Positions 44,609 through 54,901 of a stretch of 64,000 bases of DNA are shown piece after piece. A program made the translations under genes and the position numbers. This DNA is from Microglena sp. YARC (lineage: Eukaryota > Chlorophyta > Chlorophyceae > Chlamydomonadales > Chlamydomonadaceae): assembly GCA_022414725.1 (NCBI GenBank), contig CM039463.1:38913369-38977368 (forward strand), given 5' to 3'. Positions within the stretch are counted from its first letter, which is position 1. Each line of letters begins with the position of its first letter. Below the pieces are notes generated by a model. It made no database searches. It was given only the letters and a program-made list of their open reading frames with translations, and was not told the DNA's origin.

Positions 44609-46340
44609 TCAGTCAAGCTTGATCTTTCCAGTGCAACCAATCTGTTCTCTGAATGCACAGAATTTGTATCTGGGCAGGGCTTTGGTGAGCATGTCAGCCA
44701 TGTTGGCAGCAGTGAGAATCCGGTTGAGCTTGATGCCTTCTTTCTTGGATTGCTCTTTGAGGAAGTGGAATCTTGTTTCCATATGCTTGAGCCTTGAGGA
44801 GAGCTTCACTTGGTTCCATGCACTGAGTGCAGCTTGGTTGTCACCATTAATGGTGAGGGCATGGGGCATGGTACCTGTGGCAGAGAATTGTAGTTTCCTC
44901 AACCACATTCCTTCTTGGGCTGCAGAGGTGGCTGCCACGAATTCAGCCTCTGTGGTGGACAGAGTAGTGGCAGATGCTTGGATTTTGGATGCCCATGAGA
45001 TGGCACCCCCCTGGTTGAGGAAGACATATCCTGTAGTGGACTTCCTTGTGATAGGGCAGGCAGCATGGTCAGAGTCACAATAGCCAGTGAGAAGCTTCAT
45101 GGAGTGGGTGTAGGTGATCCCATGGTCAGGGGTGTTGGAGAGATATTTGAGGATGCCTGTTGAAGCTTCCATGTGATCATGGAGAGGGTGGGCACTGTGC
45201 CTGGCCAACCTGTTGACAGCTTGGGCAATGTCAGGTCTGGTGTTGACCGCCAGGTAGTTGAGGGATCCTACAATCTGAGCCAGCAGGGGGAGACCAGTGT
45301 CTGGGGTGTCTTTTTCAGGGTAGGGGAGGGGAGCATCAGGCTGGAGTGGAATGGGTAACCTGGTGCTCTTGGGCTCAGGGAGCATGCTATGCGCTCTGAG
45401 TAGGTCTTGGGTGAACCTGGACTGGCAGATGTGAAGTGTACCAGCTGTTGCATCTCTGGTGATCTCATAGCCTACAAGCACAGATGGTTCACCAAGGTCT
45501 CGTTTCTTGTAGAGCTTCATGATGGTTTCTTTGTACTGTTGTAGGATGTCCTTGTCAAAAGACAGCAGGAGGAATTCATCCACCCAGAGGAGGGCCCAGA
45601 TTAGGGGTCTTGTTGTTGGTCCAGGGAGCAGGAATAGGCCTTGGTCAATATCAACTTATATGAAGCCAATAGCTGTCATGTCTTCCTTGACTTTCAAGTA
45701 CCATTGGCGGGATGCTTGCTTCAGACCATAGAGGCATTTCCACATGCGGCATACTCTGTGGTCTTGTTCAAATCCTGGGGGTTGAGAACAGTACAATTCC
45801 TCTTATACTACTCCATTGAGGAATGCTGTAGAGACATCAAGTTGGCCAAGGTGTGCTAAGGGATCTGCAGCCATGGACAGGATGTACCGGATGGTAGCAT
45901 GTTTGGCAACTGCTGGGGCAAAGACTTCATCATAGTCCATGCCAGTGCGTTGGGCATAGCCTTTAGCTACTAAACGGGCTTTGTATCTGACAAGCTGGCC
46001 ATCCACTGATTGCTTGATGTCAAAGACCCACTTAGTTCCAATGTATTTGGAGCCATGTGGGAGTTCTGCTAACGTCCAGGTGTTCATTTTTGTTAGTGCT
46101 TCTAATTCTTCATTCATGGCAGACTTCCATTCTTTAGCTTGAGGGCCAGGTAGTGCTTTCGTTCTTGGGGATGACTATCTGGTCTGCAGCTAGGAATGCT
46201 AAGTAATGTGGTGCATGTCTTTCTCTTCCACTACGACGGGGTTGGGTCAGTGTGGGTTCTGGCAGGGGGGTTGTAGCTTGTTGTGCTGGTGCAGTAGAAT
46301 GAGGTACATGTGCTGTTGCATTATCCTGTGGTGCCATGAG
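44609..46340 (-). pseudogene. copia D reverse transcriptase / RNase H
   Basis: Frames at 44609-45583, 45803-46117 and 46134-46337 carry TRPDIAQAVNRLARHSAHPL, GYCDSDHAACPITRKST, ATTLSTTEAEFVAAT and ANMADMLTKALPRYK (RNase H and connection), and KARLVAKGYAQRTGMDYDEV with LDVSTAFLNGVV (RT fingers and palm). The catalytic box reads WVDE rather than WVDD or YVDD near 45575-45590, so a catalytic Asp is lost. Frameshifts separate the parts (for example near 45650 and 45800). Extra residues (GLPLLAQIV, FAPAVAKH) come from 3-bp insertions. Confidence 0.9.
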
Positions 46341-46540
46341 ATTGGGAGCTCATTTGTTTGAGACTGAGTAGGATTGTGTTCATTTCCTTGTTCCACATTG
46401 TTGTTGGGTTGGTGTGCACTATTTTGTGGGGGAATAGACCCTTGATGATGCATGGAACTAGGTAAGTAGCTAGCATCTATGTCTTCTGGTGATCCCCACG
46501 CATTGGGTTTTTCCCTATTCCTGGCCAGCACTGCCTCATA

Positions 46541-46935
46541 CACTATGGAAACAGTGTTGGACGTTAAAGGGAGTTAAAACAAATTAACTATGCACGTTAT
46601 TGACACTGAGTTAACGGACGACATTTGACGTTGATTAACGTGTGGACAAGTTGAGTTGAGTTAAGTCAAGTTAAGTGAACTGAAGTTAAGCTATGAGTTA
46701 ACTTACGCAAGTTAACGTAAGACACGTTAATTTGAGTTAAGTCAAGTTAACTTAAGTTAAGCTAACTTCCTGAAGTTAACGTAAGAGACATGGGAACGTA
46801 GTATGGCGTAGATGGGGCACACGAGCGGCACTGATTTTTTACATTTTTGTTGATTCATACGGTATTTCATGCATTTTATATTACCGTCCATGCTAACAGG
46901 CTCCAGCTGCCCAGGCTAACCATTGCCCCCCCCCC

Positions 46936-46975
<40 letters not shown>

Positions 46976-47091
46976 CTACCCCCACCCCACTGTCGAGGTC
47001 AACCACTATAACCCCCCCCACCCACACACGCACTACACACACACATAAGCTGTCTACCATCACCACGACTGCCCCCCCCCCCACCACACCA

Positions 47092-47125
<34 letters not shown>

Positions 47126-47235
47126 TCACTGTCCATCCTCCCCCCCACACACACATAAGCTGTCTACCCTCACCACCACTGTCCCCCCCCCCCCCCCCCC
47201 CGACACACACATACACTGTCAATTGTATGCATACA
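46541..47235. mobile_element. CACTA-like element, second copy, right end lost
   Basis: It starts CACTATGGAAACAGTGTTGG at 46541 and matches 23683-24348 through the GTTAAG-rich half, the ACATGGGAACGTAGTATGGC segment, and the (CA)n/poly-C half. The expected CCATAGTG-type right end is not found; the sequence passes into TATATATATATGG near 47240. It interrupts copia D in the INT-RT linker. Confidence 0.8.
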
Positions 47236-47250
47236 AGTATATATATATAT

Positions 47251-47890
47251 ATGGTAATCACAAGATGCCTCCCGTGGGTATCGCACGGGCAGACGGGGGC
47301 CGTCTCCTACTGCATTGATTGCAAGTGGAAGATGGCGAGCTCAAGCAAATCGAGTGTCAACTAAAAAGAACATGAAACAATAAAAAAATAAATTAAAACA
47401 CCTCTATGTATAGATAAATAAATAAGATAGAGGTGTTTTATTTTTATTTCATCTACATGTGGTTCATATATGTTTGCATGTACACAGCTACATGGTATAT
47501 ACATACATGGTGATTGAGTATTATGTATTGTAATAACAAGCAAGCAAGATGCCTCCCGTGGTTATTGCACGCACGGGCCCGTCTCTTACTTGCAATGGGA
47601 AGACTGTGATCAGACCCATATATGCTTAGTATCCCTATCTATAGGCTGGGAGGGTGGGGAAGTATATATACGTCTTACGTGGTATATATACGTACATATC
47701 TGTAGCTAAGCATTCAAAACCAGTTGTGCAACTACCACTAACATGACAAGATTATTTATGGTAATCACAAGATACCTCCCGTGGGTATCGCACAGGCGGG
47801 CTGGGCCGTCTCCTACTGACTTACTTGATTGCAATGGGAAGACGGTGAGCTCAAGCAAATCGAGTGTCAGCTAATAAGAACATGAAACAT
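47251..47890. repeat. ~125-bp repeat, two full copies and one partial
   Basis: TGGTAATCACAAGAT(G/A)CCTC, then CCGTGGGTATCGCAC, GCCGTCTCCTACTG and GAGCTCAAGCAAATCGAGTG occur at 47251-47376 and 47758-47890. A shorter version (AAGCAAGATGCCTCCCGTGG) lies at 47540-47605. The two full copies bracket about 380 bp like terminal direct repeats. A perfect 13-bp inverted repeat AAAACACCTCTAT/ATAGAGGTGTTTT lies at 47397-47441. There is no coding signal. Identity unknown. Confidence 0.75.
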
Positions 47891-47904
47891 ATATGCTTTA
47901 TTTC

Positions 47905-48961
47905 TGAGGGTGAGGGTGAGGGTGAGATTTTTTCTTCATCAGGTTCAACAGGGGTGTCCTCTTCATGCATGCCTAGTATAACAGCATCTGGACCTGGAGA
48001 TCCTTTCAAACCTGCCAGGTTCTCAGACTCATTGAAGGTGATGTCTCTAGCGTCAAAAATCTTATGGTTGGAGTCCACAACTCTGGAAGCCTTTCTGATG
48101 TCTGAGTATCCAATGAGTCTTGTGATTTTGGCTGATGGTGCAAACTTCCATGTTCTGGATTTGGGTGCTATGTGGACGTATGCTGTGCATCCAATGGTTC
48201 TGAGGTGATCAATTTTAGGCTTGACTCCATGGAACATTTCATAAGGAGTTTTGTCTGAGTCAGAGGTTGGGCTGAGGTTTCTAAGGATGCTGGCATTTTT
48301 CACCATTTCAGCCCAGTATCTTTCAGGAAATTTGGATGATATGAGGAGGGCAGCGCTTTTGTCATGCAGTGTGCAGTTGAGGCGCTCTGCCGCACCATTG
48401 GTGGATGGATTGCCAGGGACTGTGAAGTTGAGAGTAATGCCTTTCTTTTTGCACCAGTTCGTAAACTTGGAGCCGGTGTATTCGGTGGCATTGTCACAGA
48501 AGATAGTACCTACCGGTATTTTATTTTCTATAAGGACTTCATATCGTTCCAATTCTTGGATGGTGTCTTTGGGTAATGTATCTTTGGTTTTGTGGAAAGT
48601 GACTATGGAATATTCAGAGTGATCATCTAGGATACCTTGGAAATACAGGCTTCCATTCAAGCTAGGCACATTCATCTTTCCACTCATGTCAATGTGGAGG
48701 ATTGCCATGGGTCGTTTGGCACGTGTGTATGATGTGTGATAGGGCTTTTTGTCCATTTTTGAGAGGACACATATTTCACATGTATGCTTTTTCATTTTGT
48801 TGCAGGCTGCTGTGGTGACATCTGTGCCTGTGACCATGTTTTCAGCAATTAGTCTAACTAAATTGCTGTAGGAAAGGTGACCATATCTGGTGTGAAGGAG
48901 TTCTTCAGTTTGGGGTGTGGTTCTGGAAATGGCGGCCACAGCAATGTTGAGACATGTCCCA
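47905..48961 (-). pseudogene. copia D integrase
   Basis: The frame at 47851-48939 carries the zinc region (HTRYGHLSYS, TCEICVLSKMDK) and the core LHIDMSG, IFCDNATEYT and NGAAERLNCTLHD, with the D, D and E positions all present. It also has IGCTAYVHIAPKSR and LIGYSDIRKASRVVD. It runs C-terminally into unrelated sequence near 47905 (IKHICFMF), where the 46541-47900 insert joins. N-terminally it stops being copia at 48961, replaced by the gypsy G LTR. Confidence 0.92.
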
Positions 48962-49227
48962 TGTAAGAGTCAAGGTAGAAAGTGACGGAGATCGCTCCCA
49001 CGGTCTGTATGGACAGCCTATCCAGGGAGGTGACAATTGTAAATAGACGAAAGGGTAGAATCGATTTTACAAAGGTCTAGCGGCCTCTTTCAGCCGCTTC
49101 TATAATAATCCTTCAATTCTGGAACCTTCCACGAATTCTACAACAAAACCTCCAACGGAACCTACAACAGAGCCTCCAACGGAGCTCTTAGTCCCGGATT
49201 CCTTATATTCGAGGGTCCTCTCTTACA
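48962..49227 (-). repeat. 3' LTR of gypsy G
   Basis: It is 266 bp with perfect 8-bp inverted termini TGTAAGAG and CTCTTACA. The C6 run at 49230-49235 on plus (GGGGGGA on minus) is the polypurine tract. The sequence differs from the gypsy B LTR, so this is another family. Confidence 0.9.
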
Positions 49228-49360
49228 TCCCCCCACTGAAACTCAACGTCCTCGTTGAGCCGGGGAAAATTCATGATAGAAAATGTCAACTTGAAAAGGC
49301 AAAAACAAATGTCAACTGTAAAGTAAAGAAGGAGTCAGTTTTTTTTTTTTTTTTCTTGCT

Positions 49361-50551
49361 TTACGGTACCCGCCTTGGGTACTTCAACTTGAAAGCCTTG
49401 AAAGCGTCAGTTTCCATAAAGGCAATGTACTTGGGAGAAGCTAGAAATACTGGCAATCTAATGTTGGGCTTCAGCGCCGGGTAGGGCTCCCAAGAATCCC
49501 ATTTTGGATCTTGATAAGGGTCCTCCCATCGAACCTCAAACTCTAAGCGCTGCATTTTCTTCTTTTTCTCTTTATATTCCACAATACGCACATCTAATAT
49601 GCGCTCGACATTGAAGAGTTCATTCTGGTTAAAATCAGTCACCGCAAATTTTGGTCTGCAAGCTGACGGTCTTCCAGAGAGCTCAGGCTGGTCTAACCCC
49701 CGTGCACGCTTTAAGCGTGACACGTGGAAGACAGGGTGGACCCGTTTAAGGGACACTGGTAAGACCAGCTCATACGACACAGGGTTCACCACCCGAGTGA
49801 CCTTATATGGTCCCACCCAACGGTCTCGTAACTTCCGTGAGGGCTGCTCTTTTAAGTGCAACACCTCAGAGTCCAGCCAAACTTCATCTCCAGGCTGAAA
49901 ACTAACATCAATGCGATGACGATTAGCATAAGTTTTCATGTACACTTTGGCTGCCTGTGCCTCACGCTGTACAAAATTATGCAGTAATCGTATCCGCTCA
50001 GCATAATCACCTTCCTCCGGCACCTGGGGATCATCAACTAATGTTACCGGCGTGTCCGGCCTATATCCATAGTTCGCTTCAAAGGGACTGACTTTGGTAG
50101 CCGAGTGGATGGACTGGTTGTAAGCAAACTCAGCCACTGGCAACCAGGTCGCCCAGTCATCATGAGTCGGGTTTACATACGCCCGCACTATCTGTTCAAG
50201 TATACGGTGTGTACGTTCCGCCTCTCCATCTGTCTGAGGATGATACGTAGTACTTAGATTCATGGCAGTCCCCAGACGCATCATTAGGGTTCGCCAGAAT
50301 TCTGCGGTAATACGTACATCCCGATCTGACACAATCAGTCTAGACAACCCCTTCAACCTATACACGTTCTCAATGTACAGGTGGGCCAAACCAACTGAGT
50401 CCAAGTCCTTCCGGGTTCGAACAAAGAAGGCTTGTGTAGTCAGCATGTCCACAAATGTCAAGATCGCATTGTACTCATTTCCAAATGCATCCACACTCGT
50501 GGGAAAATCAGTAATCAGATCCATGCTCACGTGAGACCAAGGCCTATGCGG
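49361..50551 (-). pseudogene. gypsy G integrase with chromodomain
   Basis: A 389-codon frame, open throughout, encodes the integrase core and C-terminal domains. Core motifs are VSMDLITDFPTS (first Asp), RLIVSDRDVRIT (second Asp) and YHPQTDGEAERTHR (Glu), all intact. Then come SFQPGDEVWLDSEVL, RDRWVGPYKVTRVV and KRVHPVFHVSRLKRA, and a chromodomain-like end LEFEVRWEDPYQDPKWDSWE. The zinc region and the rest of pol are missing because copia F starts just upstream of the core (50552). The frame could be translated only as a fragment. Confidence 0.93.
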
Positions 50552-50552
50552 C

Positions 50553-50895
50553 TATCAGCTTTAATACACTCCGTAGAGTGGACAGAGATGAAAGCAGCGG
50601 AACAGACGCGCCAATCTATACACGGAGACGAGAATAACGTTACAAGCACAGGAGACCCACCAAGGGGCACCAGCGGTGAAAAGGGCGGCAGCCTGGAACC
50701 TAACAGGGTACAGGCTAGACAGCGCGTGTCAGTATAACCGGTGACGCAGCCAGCAGGAAGCTGTCACTGTGTCATGAAGGATGACACAGTCTACGGGAAG
50801 CTGGCACAGTACTGGCAGAGCCGATAGTTCTAAGGAAGTACATAAGTAGTCACCAAGTCATAAAACGCGTGAGAGCACCGCAATTCATGCTGATA
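50553..50895 (-). repeat. 3' LTR of copia F
   Basis: It is 343 bp, bounded on plus by TATCAGC at 50553 and GCTGATA at 50895. The ends are a 7-bp inverted pair but not the usual TG...CA. It is homologous to the LTR of copia E (58188-58568). Confidence 0.82.
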
Positions 50896-51207
50896 CTCCA
50901 CCTATGACACAGGTGACATACAATACGACTACTCCACCTATGGCACTGGGGACATAGAAGTATATGTAACAGATTAAAAAAAAAAATCAAAGAACTCCGA
51001 AAGTCGAGAGAACTTCAAATGAAACCCAAAGGATTAAAGGAAGGAATGAAACAAGGCAAAAAACAAAATTTATTTGCCAAGCTAGAAAGGATGAAACCGA
51101 ATATCAAAGATGGGTAACAACGGTATAGAAAACCCGATCCGGGAATAGGAACCTAATGCCAAACAATGATAACCAAAGATACCGATGTAACCAGAAAAAA
51201 AATGACC

Positions 51208-52250
51208 CTAAGGAGAAGCGGTCATGCCAAGCATTCGGACAAACCGCCAGAACACAGAAGGATCAAGGGGCTTGGTGAAGGGGTCAGCACAGTTGTCCTT
51301 AGTGTTAACATAGGCAACATCTAGTTGGCCATCCTCCACCAGCTCCTTGATGTAGTGATGAATAACATCAATGTGCTTGCTGCGAGGCAGGAGCTGCCAG
51401 TCATTTGCCCAACTCAGAGACCCTAAGTTGTCACCTTGAATGATAAACAAGGCACAAGGCAGACCCAGATCCACCCTCAACTTCTTTAACCATTGCACTT
51501 CCCTGGCAGTCTGAGACAGGGCCTGATACTCAGCCTCACTAGAACTAATGGCAACAGTGGGCTGCCTCTTGCTCATCCAGTTCACTATGCACCCCCCAGC
51601 AAGCACAGCAAAGCCAGTCTGAGACCTCCTGTCAGATCCATCATCAGCAAAGGATGAGTCACTAAAGACAGTAAAAGAGAACTCAGGGCTGTGGGTGTAA
51701 GTGAGTCCCAGGTGGGAATGTGACCTCAAATACAAGAGCAAACGCTTGGCTGCCCCCCAGAGGGGGAAGGTAGGGTGAGCAGAAAACCTGGACAGGTAGC
51801 TAACAGCAAAAGAAATATCAGGTCTGGTGCAAGTAGCCAGGTATAGAAAAGCACCCACCAGAGATAGGTACTGGCTATTAGAAGGCAGGGGGTCTCCAGG
51901 AGGGTCAGTGACAGTGCACTTGGCCATGGGGGCAGAGAACTTGGGCTTAGCAGCAGCAGTAAGACCAAACTGCTCCACCAGATCAACAATGTAGGAGTGC
52001 TGGGAGAGGTTGATCTGAACACACCTGCCTTCAGAGTCAAGTGTAACGTTCATGTCCAATGAGAGGAACTGAACCGGTACACCCATCTCCTTGACCTCCC
52101 AGCCAGCTTTCTCCATAGCCTTGATCAGCAACTCATATAAAGCCAGCACACTAAAAGCACATATAAAATCATCAACATAGGTCAGGACATAGCTCCACCC
52201 ACCAAAAGAATCCCTCCTAAAATACAGAGCAGGTTCTGCCTTGCACATAG
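51208..52250 (-). pseudogene. copia F reverse transcriptase C-part / RNase H
   Basis: The copia part of a 405-codon frame reads TMCKAEPALYFRRDSFGGW, the catalytic LTYVDDFICAF, GVPVQFLSLDMNVTL, YLATCTRPDISFAVSYL, FSDSSFADDGSDRRS and SSSEAEYQALSQTA. It ends with the RNase H C-terminus DVAYVNTKDNCADPFTKPL near the stop at 51208. The YVDD box and RNase H acidic residues appear intact. The frame is extended upstream into antisense LINE sequence (MLLAANHFWY...), which is spurious. The RT N-terminus is on the far side of the LINE at 53419. Confidence 0.93.
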
Positions 52251-52260
52251 TTCTGCCTTG

Positions 52261-53417
52261 AACCCCGTTGTGTTTTGCTTGGCTCGAAGGTATTATGTCT
52301 GAAGTTTTTGAGTCATGGAGGTTTAAGTACCCAAGTGACACCAATGCAGTCAGAGACATCCCTGATGAGAGAAGGGTTGGCTTTAAACGCCTCCGATACC
52401 AGAAATGGTTCGCAGCCAACAGCAATGATGAGAATGGCTTGATTCCCTTTACATCTGCCTTACATAAGCAGGATCAGATTCGTTCTACAGCACAGTTTAG
52501 AATGGGTTCCCATTGGCTGAACACAGAAAGAATGAGGGTGGTGGATAGAGCACACATCCCTCGTTCAATGAGACACTGTCAAATGTGTGGGTTCCAAAAA
52601 CCTGAGGATGAAATGCATATGATTGATTGCCCTTTTTATAATGATATTCACCTCCGCTACCAGAAGCTGTTTACAGATATTTATAGGCATGTCCATGAGG
52701 ATACCGACTTAACCGTATGGAATTCTGCATTCCACATTCCACATTCAGAACCTTTATGAATGGAAATGGCACTAAGACTTTCTGGAGCAACCTAGCCGAC
52801 TATCTTTCTACTTGTAGAAGAGCAAGACAGGAAGCCCTGGACTGCTTAGTGGCACCGTAATTTATTATCCCTTTTTTTTCTTTTCTTCTTGTGACTTCTC
52901 ATTTGTTAGCTTCTTACCTCCGCCACTGTAAGTGGTTGAGATCTGGGTCCGGCTCTAGGGGGTTTAATACCTACGCCACCAAAATGGTGGTTGGGAGCTT
53001 GGTTTGTTTGTCCTCGACACACCCTGATGTAATGGGGTTTTTTGCTTTGTGGGTGCTTTTTCTTTTGTTTAAAGCACAGAGTCTCATACACCCTCGCGGT
53101 GTCAAGTAGACTTTAACATGTTAATGTAATGTAATGTAATGTAATGTAATGTAATGTAATGTAATGTAATGTAATGTAATGTAATGTAATGTAATGTAAT
53201 GTAATGTAATGTAATGTAATGTAATGTAATGTAATGTAATGTAATGTAATGTAATGTAATGTAATGTAATGTAATGTAATGTAATGTAATGTAATGTAAT
53301 GTAATGTAATGTAATGTAATGTAATGTAATGTAATGTAATGTATGTAATGTAATGTAATGTAATGTAATGTAATGTAATGTAATGTAATGTAATGTAATG
53401 TAATGTAATGTAATGTA
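52261..53417 (+). mobile_element. LINE copy 3: short 3' copy with ~297-bp (TAATG)n tail
   Basis: It starts with 24 bp matching 57678-57701, then jumps to the equivalent of 57876, a 174-bp internal deletion. It continues through the end of ORF2 (52268-52759, with zinc knuckle CQMCGFQKPEDEMHMIDC) and the 3' UTR to a tail of about 59 TAATG units (53121-53417), broken once near 53341. It is inserted in copia F. At the 5' junction TTCTGCCTTG (52251-52260) repeats the copia sequence at 52234-52243, a filler-like duplication. Confidence 0.92.
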
Positions 53418-53418
53418 G

Positions 53419-53770
53419 TAAACCCATGTGCAACCAAAACCCGCTTGACATCCATACTCCAAGCCCTGGGTGCCTGCTTCAAACCATAAAGGGACTTGAT
53501 CAGTTTGCACACAAGGGGAACACCGTTAGGACCAAGTACCTTAAAGCCCTCAGGCTGGTGGCAGTACAAGTCAAGTCCAGTTTCCAACTTAGCATTCAAA
53601 AATGCAGTCTTGATATCCAACTGCCGAACAAATATTTTCTATGAGTGATGGCAGCAAGGAGGACCCTTATACCTGCTTTAGAAGAGACGGGGGCATATAC
53701 ATCATGAAAGTCCAGCCCAGGACGCTGCAGAAAACCTCGGACCACAAAACGTGCCTTAAAGCGCACAGAA
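53419..53770 (-). pseudogene. copia F reverse transcriptase N-part
   Basis: The minus strand reads VRFKARFVVRGFLQRPGLDF, HDVYAPVSSKAGIRVLLAAI, MDIKTAFLNAKLETGLDLYC, LIKSLYGLKQAPRAW and VLVAHGF, matching copia E at 63110-63490. A frameshift lies near 53640. The RT is divided from its catalytic half by LINE copy 3, and its upstream end is lost at about 53770. Confidence 0.88.
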
Positions 53771-54023
53771 CCTAGCAAGACTCAGAATCGCAAAAGCGCA
53801 CAAAATCTAGCAAGACTCAGAAAGCAGGCACACATTAAAGCGCACAAAATCTAGCAAGACTCAGAAAGCAGGCACACATTAATAATTCACCTCTTTCAAT
53901 AGCATCGCACCACGTCGCATCCTTCCTCACCGCATCGCATCGCATCGCATACCCAAACTCGCAACTTTCAAATTGCACCTGTCACCCGGCACCCAATAAC
54001 TCGCTGCTCTCCCAACTAAACCT

Positions 54024-54901
54024 GTGCGAATAGCTATGACAATAACTAGAGGTCAGACGCAAGACATGAGCATTGACCCTGGATCACCCGGGGATAGTGC
54101 ACTCCCCCCGTGGTTTGCAATGTGGTACGCTACAGTGCTTAAACCCACACTGGACAAATCGTTCGACTCGATTAAAAGAGAGTCGCATCAAACATTGAAG
54201 TTGGTGGAAGGACTTTTGAGTGAGATGCGGGAAACCGTTCAGAAACAGACCACTAAGATCGCAAACATAGAGGCCACTCTGAACGCCCAGAGGGATACGA
54301 TAGTATCCCAGGAGAAGCGCATTTCCGCCCTGGAAGCTGCTATCAAGGATCGGCCGGTGGTGCCCCCAGCACGGGGAAAAGAATCTGCATGGAGTCGGCC
54401 ACTCATGCAGCGACCGGGCTCAGCCCCCCCAGGCCAAGCAGGTTACGACATGCAATTCAGGATCTCAGGCATCCCTGAAGATCCCAACGAGAATGACAGA
54501 CAGCTAGCGGTGGCTGTAAAGTCTAAGCTCACCCAGGCTTTAGAAGCCAACAACACCTACGCCCAGAAGGAGCAAGACAAGGCAGAGTTTACTATTGTGT
54601 CCGCTCGACGCATGGGAGGCAAGGTGGATCCCTCACGACCCCGCTTGCCCTAATCACAGTATCCTCCAGCTTCGATGCTTCCTCCATTGTGAGGAACCGA
54701 AGGTTTCTCAAGGATAGCGGAATAGCAGCTCTGGATTTCTTGTCTCCTGAGGAGCTGAAGCTGCACAAGGAACACCTCCCAGCGTTTCTGGAAGCTAAGA
54801 GGGACCCCTCTAAGTGGGTTTCGTTCAATAGAGGACTCCTGAAGGTGCGGGACAAGGCCCCCCCTCAGGTGTCTCATCGACTGATGCATGAAGTGGACTA
54901 A
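54024..54901 (+). pseudogene. LINE ORF1 (coiled coil + RRM-like RNA-binding protein)
   Basis: LINE ORF1 proteins bind element RNA and accompany it to the nucleus. The frame at 54024-54653 has a heptad-rich segment (about residues 60-105: LKLVEGLLSEMRETVQKQ, IANIEATLNAQRDTIVSQ, RISALEAAIKD). It also has FRISGIPEDPNENDRQLA, which resembles the RRM of L1 ORF1p (..RIIGIPE..). After a frameshift near 54645 the C-terminal part continues at 54689-54901 (RRFLKDSGIAALDFLSPEEL, WVSFNRGLLKVRD) to a TAA stop. L1-like affinity is inferred from architecture only. Confidence 0.8.

Larger units (their letters stand above)
43935..48961 (-). mobile_element. copia D: A-family copia, 5' part cut off by gypsy G
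   Basis: This minus-strand element is of the same family as A1/A3 and A2. It has a diverged 3' LTR (about 43935-44188), RT-RNase H, an inserted block at 46541-47900, and integrase up to 48961, where the LTR of gypsy G starts. Uninterrupted relatives continue after GACATGTCCCA with TGG. Protease, gag and 5' LTR should lie beyond the window. Confidence 0.9.
48962..50551 (-). mobile_element. gypsy G: second chromovirus, 3' end only
   Basis: The 3' LTR at 48962-49227, a polypurine tract and the integrase-chromodomain part of pol are present. Upstream pol is interrupted at 50551 by the LTR of copia F. The element is inserted in copia D. The remaining 5' portion should lie to the right of the window. 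Confidence 0.9.
50552..53770 (-). mobile_element. copia F: second copia family, 3' part, with LINE insert
   Basis: The element runs on minus: RT N-terminal part (53419-53770), a short LINE (52261-53417), RT C-terminal plus RNase H (51208-52250), and the 3' LTR (50553-50895). It is closely related to copia E at 58188-64000. It is inserted in gypsy G and is itself cut at about 53770 by LINE copy 2. The rest should continue beyond the window. Confidence 0.88.

Noticed and set aside
51208..52425. 405-codon fusion frame beginning MLLAANHFWY
   Set aside because: The N-terminal 60 or so residues are antisense LINE ORF2; only the copia part is real.
53121..53417. Possible telomeric repeat
   Set aside because: The 5-bp unit TAATG is the LINE 3' tail, continuous with its 3' UTR and also present at LINE copy 1. 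It is not a TTAGGG-type telomere.
53102..53620. Open frames of TLHYI repeats up to 172 codons
   Set aside because: They arise from the (TAATG)n LINE tail; only the first part (MDIKTAFLNAK...) is genuine copia RT.
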